A DNA stretch of 64,000 nucleotides from contig HG738137.1 in the NCBI GenBank assembly GCA_000499405.2, forward strand, positions 14,563,661 through 14,627,660, in the 5' to 3' direction. The notes beneath the pieces were generated by a model, which did no database searches, was not told the DNA's origin, and worked only from the letters and a program-made list of their open reading frames with translations. Shown here in pieces: positions 14,039 to 25,432 of this stretch (positions are counted from its first letter, which is position 1; each line of letters begins with the position of its first letter). The position numbers and the translations under genes were made by a program. This DNA comes from Onchocerca volvulus. Taxonomy: Eukaryota > Nematoda > Chromadorea > Rhabditida > Onchocercidae.

Positions 14039-17000
14039 GAAAAATGAATGAATTTCATAATTTTTAGAAGATATCAGAGAAATTCTTCTCGTTGGAAAAA
14101 AAAATGAAATTTTCATCTAAACACACAGAATTGTTAATAATAAAATTACGAAAATTTAGGCGCTATCCTTGAATTTGTCACCAAATGATACAGAACGATT
14201 AAAGTGTAAACAAGAATTTAGCTGTTATAAAAATAGTTTTAGTGGAGCATATGTGATGAAAATTCAAAATCACCAACTTCAAGTAAGTTGAATATTTATC
14301 AGCAAATTATTGTTTTGATAGATTAGAAATTGATTCTCAATGGCATGAAATATTATAATATTTTAAAAATTTCAATCATCAATTTTATCTTTTCTTGGTG
14401 ATAGTTTGAAACAATTCAATTACTGGAAGAAAACGATGATAAATTTTTAGATTTAATAGTAATCAATTACAAAAGAATTAATTTGATAAAATTGTCGAAG
14501 AAAAAATTTATGTCAAATTCCAAAAGACACAAAACTTTACGTACTTTTTTCCAATACTATTTTATTAATAGTTTATCAAAAATAATCCAAAATTTCAGAA
14601 ATTAAAAATGATTGATGCCGAAACCTTTATTGTTTCGGGACCGTTACGCCAAATTGCTTATACGCTATCGAAATTTGTAAAACAACGGCTTTCAGTTAAC
14701 AATATTTCAGGTATTTGATCTTTAAAATTTCGTTTTTCTTTTTTCAAATTATGTTAAATTTTTAACAGTTTTTTAAATTTCTTTGCCAGAAATTTTTAAC
14801 AAGTTTATATTTCTTGAGAAAAAATTTGCTGCTTTAGAAATATTAGTTTATTAAATTTTGTCTTTAAAATTTTTGAATTTTTTAAATTTATTATAAGGAG
14901 CAGAAGAAAACCGTTTACATATGCAACTTCGTATTGATATACGAAAAATGTCAAGCGCTGAATTGATTACAAAATTTGCAACTGATATGATAGCAGATGA
15001 TATTAAGTATTATACTGATAGTAATGGCTTACAAGTAAGCTTTAATTAAATGAGTTAATTCATTAATTTTATTATTTGAAAATTTTAAAGTCCAATAAAG
15101 CACGGAAAATTATTTATTGCACGGTCGTTGTCAATTACTTTGATCGTATATATTTTTAATCAATTAATTTCCAATTTTCGCTTATCTCATTCTAATTTCA
15201 GATTGTACAATTATTATGCCTATGATAATGTATGACAAATTATCATTTAATTGTTTATTTACTTATTTTCATATTTATTCTGCTTTAAATAAACGATTAT
15301 TCGATGTAAAAAAAATTAATAATAAAATTTAAATTATTTCATTTTAAGTTCAAAGAAAAATTAGAATATATGAATTTGCTTAATTGCTTATTTATGTAAC
15401 ACATCATTTATCTAAAACAGTTGATAATTAATTATTAAAATTAGCAATTGATGAGTTATTATCAACTGATGGTGATAATTCTAACAAATTTATTCGATAT
15501 ATTAATCGCAAAAATCAAATTTTAATTAATTAAACAAAAAATTAATAAAAAAATTTAAATTTTTAGTTAATTAAACGAGCTGAATATAATGCATTCGATC
15601 AACCGGAAAAGAATTATTATCCAATGCCAACAGTAATGGTACTACAAGATAGATCAAAACGATTATCAATTTTGAGCAATGTTCCACATGGTGTCAGAAC
15701 AGTTGACAAAATAAATTTTGAAATAATGCTTGGTAAGTAATTAAAATTACCCTAAAATTTAACAATATTGCTAATTAAATCTTTAAATTTTATAGAAATT
15801 GAAATTTTCATAGTTTTTTGATTCGTTACAAAATTATCCATTGCAATTTCATAAAATTAATATATAATTCAAGTTATTTTTTTATTTCATAGATCGTCGT
15901 TTAAGTGCTGATGATGGAAAAGGTCTGGGATATGATGATGATGGTTTACCGGTTGATAATTTACCTGTTAATATGGCATTTACATTTGTTTTAGAAAAAT
16001 TGCTGCAGGTTGATGATAAAGTAAATGCTATATATCTTTTGTTTCTGGTTTCCAGTAAATAATTAAAATTTGAATTTTCATTAAATAATTATTTTGGATT
16101 TTAAAAAATTTGAAAATTATTAATAATCATCACTATTTCATCTTGATCTTTTTCAAAAAAAAAAAAAAAAAAAAAAAAAAAAGAAAAAGCTATTCTCTCA
16201 AAAATTTATTTTCTTTTATTTGATTTCTAAATTCAGATTAAAAAAAAATTTTTTTTTTAATAGCAACGACAAGAACGACAATTTTCATATAATACGCTTA
16301 ATGCTCATTTAGCCCTTCAATCACTAATTTATCAACCAAATATTTTCATCATCAATGGTATGTTTGTTAATTTTGTTTATCGATTTATGTAATTATTTAT
16401 TCGCATAAATGCAGCATTTTGAAATTTGCGATGTATTTGCGACGCTTTCTATCTTTTCATTTCTAATGCAATTTAACTAACGAAAAATTGAAGTGCTTTT
16501 TCCAGTTCAAAAATGAAATAAAAAAAAAACAAATGTTGGCTTTTCATTTTTTTTTTTTAATTTCATAATTAATAAAAACAATTCAGCAGTTAAAAAATGA
16601 AAAATGGATGAAATTTTAGGAATTCTTGAAAATTTAACACTTCGTCATCTCCAGTCGTTTCCATGCGATGTACAATTATTAACTGTTCGGCCTTTGACAT
16701 CTGATATAAAACTACGATTGATGGTACTATACAGAGCAGGAATTGATTGTACTAGTCTAAACTCCCCGAAATGTCTGGCAAACGAGCTTGATGTAAATTT
16801 TACAACTTAACGAATTTTTTTAAAGCATAATCGTTTATGTTTGTAATTTACTAATTTTTATTAATGCTAAGACGATAAGGTAATGCAATATATCTTAGTG
16901 AACCACTCGGATAAAATTTTTCAAAATGCAAAAATACCAATCAAATGCATTTTTTGAAATTTTGAAATTCTTCAACATTTTGTGAGATTTCTTTTTTTTA

Positions 17001-17567
17001 AATTTTATTGATATTTTTTTTACAATTCTTATGCACTGTAATTGTTTTAATTAAAAATTAAAGCCTATTATTATCAGAGTTTTGATAAATCATGAATTTT
17101 CATATGTTTTGTTGAGTAATTTAGATGAACATTAAACTAAGGAATCCTTAAGATAAACATTTTTTTTTTTTTTTTTGTAAGATTTAAATGATATAATCTT
17201 TTCAAAAATTATCCCAATAAAAAAGTTTGTTAAAAAAAAGGTTTTTAATATAGTATAATAATATCTATTTTATTTTATGAACTACTTATTTTCAATTTCT
17301 AAAACTTCTGAAAAAAAGGATGAAATATTAAATAAAGGAATTATTTTCTTACCATATCCTTTTAAATGACCTTTTACAGTATTTTTTTACAGTATCTGTG
17401 AATTTCAGTTAGCCGTGAAAAAATATTTGCAATCTATTGATGTTATAACGGTGCAAAAAACATTATTAAATGGTGTCAAACAAATTGGCAAAGAAATGCC
17501 TTATCAAGAGGCGAAATTTTCCCTGGAACCAAATGATTTTGCAACTTATCTAATACGATTTAAATAA
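2339..17567 (+). CDS. GH38 alpha-mannosidase, Golgi mannosidase II type (23 exons, 1054 aa)
   Basis: Predicted Golgi enzyme that trims mannose from N-glycans. Exons: 2339-2428, 2747-2881, 3807-3933, 4606-4774, 5267-5394, 5903-6076, 9643-9820, 10144-10323, 10649-10823, 11254-11392, 11562-11683, 11907-11971, 12549-12711, 12955-13088, 13563-13656, 14160-14282, 14599-14710, 14898-15034, 15567-15732, 15893-16020, 16264-16357, 16620-16792, 17409-17567. All junctions are GT-AG and every phase joins (3165 nt with stop). Residues about 15-30 form a single N-terminal anchor, as expected for a type II Golgi enzyme. Family landmarks are present in order: HVDPGW (H114, D116, zinc site), NDPFGHG (D227, likely nucleophile), CGPDPDICCQ after exon 7 starts, GDDFRY (D360/D361), QHHDAITG (H493, H494, D495), then the beta-rich C-terminal half. 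Length is near the family's usual 1.1 kaa. Mannosidase II enzymes usually have H-N-D at the zinc site; H-V-D here may mean a second nematode paralogue (aman-3-like rather than aman-2), which I cannot settle. Confidence 0.93.
6324..9420 (-). mobile_element. Decayed Helitron-like element in mannosidase intron 6
   Basis: This roughly 3 kb insertion lies antisense within the 3.6 kb intron between exons 6 and 7 (6077-9642). Read on the minus strand, it begins near 9417 with an ATAAAAATGTAAATT motif, runs through broken Rep-helicase coding sequence, and ends with an inverted copy of TCTATATAAATAAAAATG (6405-6422) followed by a GC-richer segment and CCAGTAG near 6324. The same terminal module recurs at 44556 and 58794. 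The host exons on both sides keep correct splice sites and phase, so the insertion appears tolerated. Confidence 0.75.
6572..9290 (-). pseudogene. Helitron replicase-helicase pseudogene
   Basis: Minus-strand fragments match the Helitron protein in the expected order. Near 9278-9150 is a segment with GLLNPNSPCVIDEKC and KRYPRALV. Around 8860-8700 the translation contains VVHLAVHLENEQCTYF. Around 7720-7640 is a damaged Walker B segment reading CKLIV, then a stop, then HECT, where the family has WDECT. At 7620-7560 is the PIF1 motif LLAGDFRQTVRVIPRSTLAD. At 6775-6700 is the C-terminal LYVAFSRTGKPDNLYIYAV. Stops and frameshifts separate all pieces, so no functional protein is possible. Family assignment rests on recognising Helitron/PIF1 motifs, not on a database search. 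Confidence 0.85.
9566..9632. repeat. 67-base poly-T tract upstream of mannosidase exon 7
   Basis: This is an almost pure T run, broken only by AA at 9603-9604, ending 10 bases before the acceptor of exon 7. It serves as, or greatly extends, the polypyrimidine tract of the intron holding the Helitron. It is among the longest homopolymers in the window, and its length is likely to vary between individuals or assemblies. Confidence 0.9.
12415..12480. repeat. Short inverted repeat in mannosidase intron 12
   Basis: CATGATACTGTAT and the later GCATGATACAGTAT form imperfect complementary arms around an AT-rich loop, and the CATGATAC part is also directly repeated. It could form a small hairpin. There is no sign of a gene, and the flanking exons 12 and 13 splice in phase without it. 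Confidence 0.45.
13670..13990. repeat. Short direct repeats in mannosidase intron 15
   Basis: Two separate local duplications are visible. A segment containing TTTGAATTTTCKTCATCAA occurs twice within 13676-13765. Further on, an ATTCATG(A/G)AACT(T)TAATTA-type unit of about 27 bases is repeated three times at 13918-13990. Both lie between exon 15 and exon 16. They are simple local expansions with no coding content. Confidence 0.5.
14405..14458 (+). other. Possible in-frame cassette exon of the mannosidase gene
   Basis: This 54-base open segment sits between exons 16 and 17. It has an acceptor-like GATAG before it and a GTAATC donor after it. It is phase 0 on both sides, so inclusion would add 18 residues starting FETIQLLEEN without a frameshift. 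The protein fits the family's spacing better without it, so I left it out of the main model. Confidence 0.25.
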
Positions 17568-20304
17568 TTTTCGTATCAAAAAATACGATAGAATTGTGAG
17601 AAAAAATAATTTTTACCAAAATTTTGACAAAAATTCCCGAAAAGAAATTCAAGAATTTAAAAATTAGATTTAAAACAATTGAAATTTTTGAAAAATTCAA
17701 ATTATCCAGTTTTTTATTTATTTTATGAATCATTCCAATATAATATTTAGGCATTATTTAGTGCTTGAAAAATTTCATTCGTAATTATTTATAAAGTTAG
17801 TTTTTTTATATTATGTTTGCAAATGAACAAGTGATCTTTTTCTTATGAGAATTTAATCTAATAGAATTCGAAATTTTCAAAATTCATTTTGTCGTTTATT
17901 GTTATATCATGCAAGTTTTCTTTTTTTTTTTTTTGTTTCTTTGAAAGTAAGGAAAAATAATTCTTTTCGATTTTGCTTGTATTTGAGAAATTTTACCAAT
18001 TCATAAAATCTTTTTTTTTTCTTCTTAAAAAAAAAAATCGTCCATTTCAAACAATTTCATGTATTTGCTTCATTTAAATCAATTTGTTACTTCAATTGTC
18101 TAATTTGTAAACGGATCGCATCCAGGATTTCCTATCTTTTCATTTTCTTCCCTTTCTAATTATTTTGTTTGCTAAACATTTATTCGTCTCTAATTTTCTT
18201 AAATACTTTTTTTTTTTTAATTTTTTACAAATAAGTTTGTGTTTATTAAAATTTTCTACGATTCACATAGAAAAATTCGGAAATTGCAAAAATATTGGAA
18301 AATTTTTTTAATTTTTTCGAAAAAGGAAAATTTTAAATTCTTCACAATTAAAATAAATTACAATTCCTTTGGAAAATTTCAGACAAAAAAGAGAAAAAAA
18401 AGAAAAAAGTTCATATTTTTTAAAAGTTAGTCTTTTCTTTCTTCTATTGTCTTTTTCGATTTTTTAATTATCTATTTAAATTAAAATGTCATTTTTTTTA
18501 ATTCATTATTATTTCAATATCGTATACGATAATTAAAATCGTATGCGAATTTTACCGGAATCAAATTTGAATTTTTTATACATGAAATATTTTCAGAAAT
18601 AATTAAAAATTTTGTGATTCATAAATTTTTCATTGCTTTGTGAAAAAAATTCTCTTACATTTTGTTGCATAAATATTAATTATTTGACTGATCTGATCAA
18701 TAACATTCACAGATGCGACCAATCGACTAATTGCTACATGAATGCATAAAAGTTGATGTTTCGATTTATTTTTTAAAATATTTTAAATTAATAAATCAAT
18801 AATTTCCAAATCAATATTCATTGGTCTTCATTGGAATGATTTTAAATTTTGCTTTCTTCTGAAACAAAAAATTAAAAATTTAATATACTTCATATTCTAC
18901 ATACATATGTCGTTGTAATATTCATAATCAAATAATCAATTAAATTTTTTTGTCTTGCACTTTTCCCTTCTAATTTTACTTTAAAAATTTTCATAAAAAG
19001 TTAAAAAAAAAAAAAGAAAAGGGAAAAAAGATGGAAATTTTAGGCTGACAATAATCTTTCCTGCAGTTTGCATTTAATTGCATGACAATAAAAAAAATGT
19101 ATGAAATTGAAATGCAAGCATGCGAGCAAATTTATAATTGTTTCAAAAAATGTAAAATGTCTATACATTTAAAAATTTACCGAAAAAAAAAAAAATAGCG
19201 ATTAGCAATGCATGAAATGTGCAAGCTTGTAAATTTTCGCAGCAAATGCGAAATGCAAGCAATTACATTTGTATATATTTATTTATGATCAGAAAGATAT
19301 TGAATTAAAAAAAAAAAAGATTTTTTAATTTTTCAAAGTATTTGTTTGTCCAAAACAAATTTTTAATTAAAAAATTGGCTACTAATTGGTTTTTGAGATT
19401 ATCACATTATATGGCATTTCAATTCACGCCATTATTTGCGACTAAAATAAAAAATGTTCCGTTTATCCAAGTTTATTAATCTACGAATTCTTGCTATAAA
19501 ATTGTACTTTTAGGATTTTAATTGAATGAACTAAAATTCAACAATATATTTGTAATGATAGTATTAATAATAAAAATAAAATATAGCGATGATGATGATA
19601 ATAAATAAATTAACTGAATATTAACTAAATAAATTAAGCTATTTGATTAGCACAATTATAATTAAAATAATAATCATTATTATTATGGATCATAAGAGTA
19701 TCAATCATTGTCACGATTATAAAACTATGATTTTTCCGTCTTTATCAAATTTTTTTCAACAAAATATGATTATAATTATGCGTAAAAATGAAAATCTTAT
19801 TATCATAGTTATTATAGTAATTAATTATGATTATATTCATTAAAATGATTGCATAATTATTCATATAAAATTGTGATCGATAATACAGATTAATTAATTT
19901 ATTCAAATATTAGCTAAATTAAATCAAAAAAAAAAACAATTGATGGTTTTAATAAAATGAACAAATTTCCTCTCACTTTTTTTCTCATTTGCTTAAAACT
20001 TTGAAAAAAAGAATTTTAAACTTTAGAAATTTTTTGTAAAATTTCTTCAAATGCCTGCTTGTCGAATAAAAATTCTTTAAATCATCTTAAAATCTTTGCT
20101 TATCTCAAAAATAACCGTAAATCATATAACTCGAAATATAATACGATTTATCATTCTTTTTAATTTAAATTAAAAAATCATGATATTCATCGATAAAATC
20201 GATTTTTAGTAGTAGTTTTAACGATTTTTTCTTCAAATTAATAAAATAATTTCATTCAAAACAAAAATTTGACATATTTGCTTACCAAATTAAATTTTTA
20301 ATAT
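17568..20304. other. Gene-free AT-rich region downstream of the mannosidase
   Basis: I see no exon with recognisable protein similarity and no RNA gene. Reading frames here are low-complexity products of A/T runs. The proximal part should contain the 3' UTR of the mannosidase, but no convincing AATAAA signal is visible close to the stop codon. Confidence 0.5.
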
Positions 20305-20452
20305 GTTTATTGGAATTCAAAAAACTTTTTTTTTTGCTTTATTAAGATTATATAATTCATATTTTTCATCTATCACTCATTTCATTTCATGTAATCTTGC
20401 CAACGATCATATAATCCTAATAAAGCAAAAATTTTTTTGAATTCCAATAAAC
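20305..20452. repeat. Long foldback (inverted-repeat) element, about 148 bp
   Basis: The left arm (20305-20353) and right arm (20409-20452) are nearly perfect reverse complements. Both contain GTTTATTGGAATTCAAAAAA and GCTTTATTARGATTATAT, differing mainly in a T-run length. The loop between them is about 55 bases. No target-site duplication is obvious. It could be a foldback transposon remnant, a MITE, or the template for a long hairpin RNA. There is no coding content. Confidence 0.8.
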
Positions 20453-22259
20453 AAAGAAGAATTTAGTTAGATCTTTAAATTACAAGTTTAAAAGGTTTAA
20501 AAGTTTAATCTAGTTTAGAAAAAACGAAAAAAATCTCTCTTCATACTTTTTATTTTCCCCTTCTTTCATCTTTCAATCGTATATTTCATCTTCAAAATAA
20601 ACTTCATGTTATCCAGAAAATTTTTCCTTTATTTCTTTCGATCATTTTCCAATACTTTCATCTTTTTCATCCTCTTATCTTCCTCAAAATCGATAGTGCA
20701 AGGGAGAAAAAAGAGGAATGAATTGAGTTTGAAATATTGCAATTATTATGGGGAAAAAAAAAAATAGAAAAAGCAAAAATATAAGAAAATAAAATAATCT
20801 AAAAGCAATTTTACTTTAATATTCCATCCTTTCTTCCTTTTTTTTTCTTTTTTTATTTTAGGAAAAAAGACTTTTTTTTTCATTTTACAAAAAAATTAAA
20901 AAAAAAAAAACAAAATATATAAAATGGAAAATTGGAAATCAATTTTTACCTTTCTCTTTCCATTCCTTTTTTATTGATTTCATGTTTGAAAAAAAAAAAA
21001 AAAAAAAAGAAAGAGAAAGAAGAAATGCTTCCATTTTATTCATTGCTTGGGAAATAAAAAATAACAAAAAAGAATAGCCGTATTTATATTGATAGGTCGA
21101 TAATTCTTTTTTTTTTTTTTTGAAAATTGAAATTGAAAAAATGAAAAAATGCTGAACATGAACAGTTTTAAAAGCTTCAATTTACTGGTAATAAAAAAAA
21201 AAAAAAATGAAAAACTGCTTTGACTAATAAATAAAAAAAAGAAAAATAAGAATAAAACTATCCGAATTTGATTAACAAAAAAAAAGAAAAAAGTTAAAAA
21301 AAGTATTATTTAGACTGGAAAAAAAAAATGAGACGAAATTGAATAGTCACAAATTATTCATTTTTATTTCATTTCTTTTTTCCTCATTTTTCTTCCTCAT
21401 ATTTCTTCTTCCTTAATTTTATATAAAAATTTCAAAAAGTAAAAATATAAAATAAAATAAAAATCAAAAAAAAAAAACTCAGTTCCTCTGTTTTTAAATT
21501 CTTTCTTATTCAAATCAATTTATCAAAATTGCTTGAAAACTTATGAAACATAAATTTTACTTTTTTTTTCCTATTTGTATACCTCAAGCAAAAGTGAAAT
21601 TAGTGGATGATAATCAGTCTTCCACTTTTTTTTCATCCGTCTATTTCATTGATTTTGTCTTTTCAAAAAAAAAAGGAGAAAACAGGACGGAAAGCAATGT
21701 AAATGAGAAAAAAAGAATAAATTTCGTTTTAAAAATTTAAATAAACAATAAATAGTAAATTGAATTCATATTGTTATAAATAAACAAAGAAAATAACAAT
21801 AATTGTTTTTATTATTCTAATTAATAATAATATTATTATTAATATATTTTGTTTATGCATTCCTATTTTTTGATATTGCTGAATAATTATTATTACTATC
21901 ACACTATTTATGTATTTCTATTTCGAATTTCGTTTAATAGTCGTTAAAAAATTAGAAATTAATTCGGTAAAATAATATTATTATTATTTCTGTTACCATT
22001 TCTGATACTAATTATTATTTATTATTCAATTACTAATGTAATTGTTTTCTTTCTCTCTTTCATTTTTGCTTTGATTATTATACATAAATAATTGTTGAAG
22101 TATTACAATTAGCGAAAAATAAATAATTTGAATTGATTGAATATGAATGCAATTCTTTTGTTCTCTTTTTCTTTACTAAACAAAAATGAAAAAGGAACGA
22201 AAAAAAAAAGGATTTTAATCAATGAGTATTGATAATGATAATTGATAATTTGATAAATT
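20453..22259. other. AT-rich intergenic DNA
   Basis: Nothing coding is supported here. The stretch is dominated by poly-A and poly-T runs with short pyrimidine-rich patches. Confidence 0.5.
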
Positions 22260-22261
22260 TA

Positions 22262-22378
22262 AGTCTGTTCGATCAATATATCGTCGATATATTTGATCAG
22301 TTAGAGTTTGTTCAATCAATATATCGCCAATATATTTGATCAAATATCATCAATATATTTACTCAATTTAATACTTGA
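22262..22378. repeat. Tandem duplication of an AATATATCG-type unit
   Basis: A unit of about 50 bases, with the core TCAATATATCGYCRATATATTTGATCA, is present twice, followed by a partial third copy. Each unit is itself partly palindromic (ATATATCG then CGATATAT). No gene is associated. Confidence 0.6.
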
Positions 22379-22496
22379 TTACTTAAAATGAGATGAATAT
22401 ATATTGTCACCATTCATGCATATCTCTTCCATCTGTCTGTCCATCTATCTTTATAAAAGTGCATATATTTAGCTACATATAAAGTCTATTAGAAAA

Positions 22497-22815
22497 TTTA
22501 AAAGTGAAAAGAAAAACAAAAAACGAATCGATAGAAGTGGAAATTTTAGACAAGAGGAGTGAGAATTAGAGAGAATGAAAGAGGAAGAGAAGAGAGAAAG
22601 AAGAGTTAAAAGAGGGATCAATCTTTGAGGATAATCATGAAGTAAAAGCCGGCAAGCCTTCATTTCCGGTTTTACAATCCTTTTTGCCTGTTTTATATAT
22701 TCCGTCAAATTCTCCAGAAATTTCATTTCGTCTCATTTTTCTACTTTTTTCCTTTTTCTTTCTCTCTCTCTCTCCCTCTTCCTCTTTCTGTTTATTTTTC
22801 TCTTTTTCTGTCTTT
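22497..22815. repeat. Polypurine tract followed by polypyrimidine tract
   Basis: Positions 22497-22616 are strongly purine-rich (GA-rich), and 22735-22815 are almost pure pyrimidine (CT-rich), with about 120 mixed bases between. The two tracts are loosely complementary when folded, and the pyrimidine tract could form triplex DNA. The translated frames across them are simple-sequence artefacts. Confidence 0.6.
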
Positions 22816-24914
22816 TTTTTTTTCTTCATAAATAATTTAATTACCGGAAATTAATACTATATAGTGGAAAATTGAAATCATATCGATTACCGATTAATCG
22901 GATTAAAGCAATTAGGCATTTGATGTAACTTAATTTTTACTTATTTTTTTTTTAAAGTATGTTATATAATTTATGATGGAATCATTTTGATTAGAAATAC
23001 AGTAATAGTATTTGTAGTAATTTAAAAGATCAAATTTTATAAAGCAATTTTAAAATAAAATCAGTTAAATGAAGATATTTGAATCAAAAATATTCTTATT
23101 CATTTAATGATATATTACTAAATTAATTTAAATTTGTATATTCCGAAGAATTTTTTGTTTGTTAGAATTGTTGAAATTTTGAAACAATCATATACTTATT
23201 ATATTCGCAAATCAAAAATAACATCGTATTAAAGGAAATTAAAAGATTCTGAATGATTTCTTCGTTCAAATTGTTAGAATAGCAAAAGCATGTTAAAAGA
23301 TAGCAATATTGATTGATTTTTTTCTTACAAGCAAGTTTCAAAGATTAAAATTTGACAATGCAAATTTTTTAAATTGATACATTACTTATGTTTTAATAAT
23401 TATTAAGACAGAAAAAAAAAAGAAATGATATTCGTTACTTTCTGACAAAATGAAAAAAAATTGAATATAATGTTTTTATGCCATAATTTTTGAAAAAAAA
23501 TAGTTTGAAAATTTTTAAAAATTTAAATCAAATAGAAAAATGAATAACTATCTTCTTGTTCAGTAGTTAGCAATTTTACCAGAATCATTTTTAATTTTCT
23601 GATCATCATTATCTTTTTAACTACAACAGTAATCCGATGATCGATTTTTATCAAAACTTTTAAATATGAGGGATAACAACCATGATTTCAATCATTTTGA
23701 TTTTATTTTATTCATTTTAACCTAAACTATCAATGTTATCAAATTTTTTTGCGTTTATTGACAATTCTGGTATGAAATTCATCCAAATCTAGTTTTGATT
23801 AATGTCTTGTCATAAAATTCATATTGCTTTGCTAAAAATTTATATTATCATATCAAATTTTCTTTAATTTTTCTTTTTGTCTATTCATTTTTTTTTTTTT
23901 TTTTTTTTTTTTTTTGTAAAAATCTTTCGATATATTTAGAGAAGTCGAAAAGTTGGATCTTTCAAATAAAATGTGAGAAAGAAATTCCCTTTCAATAGCA
24001 TAAGTGTAATATGATTAATAATTATGATAGTAGTAATAATTTAATTGGCAATATGATTATCATTAGTAATACAAATTATTAATAATATCATAATTAACAA
24101 TCAATATAATTAATGTAATTCGCATATTTATCCATAAAAAAAAAAAAAAAAGGAAATGTCTTAGGTCGAAATTGATGAGATATGAAGTTAATACACATTT
24201 TGTAATTTTAATTTCAAAAATAAAGATACATTTATTTCTAGACAATAAAATTATACAACTTCCTTTACATTATTTCTATTACTTATAATTAATGTAATTG
24301 ACAATATAATAAAGTTGTCAGTGATTTATACTGATTATTTATATAATGTTATTAATAATTTATAGTGATCATATCATATCACTCATTCAATCGTTATTTT
24401 TTTGTTCATTCTTTTCGAAATTGATATTTTAAAAAATTTTGTCATTTGTAAACAATCAAAAATTATTTGAGAATATATTATTTAAATTATACATTGCTTT
24501 CAAAAATAAAAATTCATAATTTTAAATTTCTAATTATCCATGTTGATTAGTTATATGAAATTAGTAATAATTAACAGTGATTAATAACGAAAAGTTATCA
24601 CTGATCTATAGTGAATGGTGAAAAAATAGTATCAATAATCTATTATAATAATACATTAACATTTAATAAATAGTCGAGAAAATAATTATTCTTCAATAAA
24701 TTCGAAATTTTCATTTTCGAATTATTATTTCATGATTGTTTAATTCAAAATTTTATTCAAAATCTACGCGGAATTTGGGAATTTTACTACTTTTAAAAGT
24801 AAATCGAAAAGTGGCATTAAACTCTTTAATATATAAATAAAAATTAATAAAAATACAAAATCAATTCTTTACAGCTCTATATAGTAAAAATAAATGTTTC
24901 TTGAAAATGCTCCA
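22816..24914. other. AT-rich intergenic DNA
   Basis: No coding or RNA feature is supported. A T run near 23888-23914 and several shorter runs are present. Confidence 0.5.
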
Positions 24915-25432
24915 AGTATTTTTAAATGTTCATTATCTTAATGTTACAGTATTTTTTAGATATTCATTTTCTTAATTTTGCAATATTTTTAGATGTTCAT
25001 TATCTTAATGTCACAGTATTTTTTAGATATTCATTTTCTTAATTTTGCAATATTTTTAAATTTTCATTATCTTAATGTTACAGTATTTTTTAGATATTCA
25101 TTTTCTTAATATTGCAATATTTTTAAATGTTCAGTATCTTAATGTTACAGTATTTTTTAGGTATTCATTGACCTAATATTGCAGTATTTCTAGATGCTCA
25201 TTATTTCAATGATACAGTATTTTCCTACTGCACGATTTTTAATTGCTCATTATCTTAATGTTATAGTATTTCTAGATATTCATTATTCTTATATTGTAGT
25301 ATTTTAGATGTTCATTGTCTTAATATTGCAATACATCCAGATTTTTATTGTTCTAGTATTGCATTACATTTTAATGTCATTGTCTTATTGTTGTAGTATT
25401 TCTAGACGTTTACTGTTTTAATATTGCAGTAT
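24915..25432. repeat. Tandem array of a roughly 33 bp unit, about 15 copies
   Basis: Units follow the pattern TTTTTAGATRTTCATT-TCTTAAT-TTGCARTAT. The first part of the array alternates two versions, one with ATTATCTTAATGTTACAGTAT and one with TTTTCTTAATTTTGCAATAT, so it has a higher-order period near 66 bases. Copies become more divergent toward 25432. It lies in the gene-poor stretch and has no coding potential. Confidence 0.85.

Noticed and set aside
19643..19843. Ile/Met-rich open frame
   Set aside because: It derives from ATT/ATA repeats. There is no recognisable protein or splice context.
22635..22829. Lys/Glu-rich open frame
   Set aside because: It is a translation of the simple CT-rich tract on the other strand.
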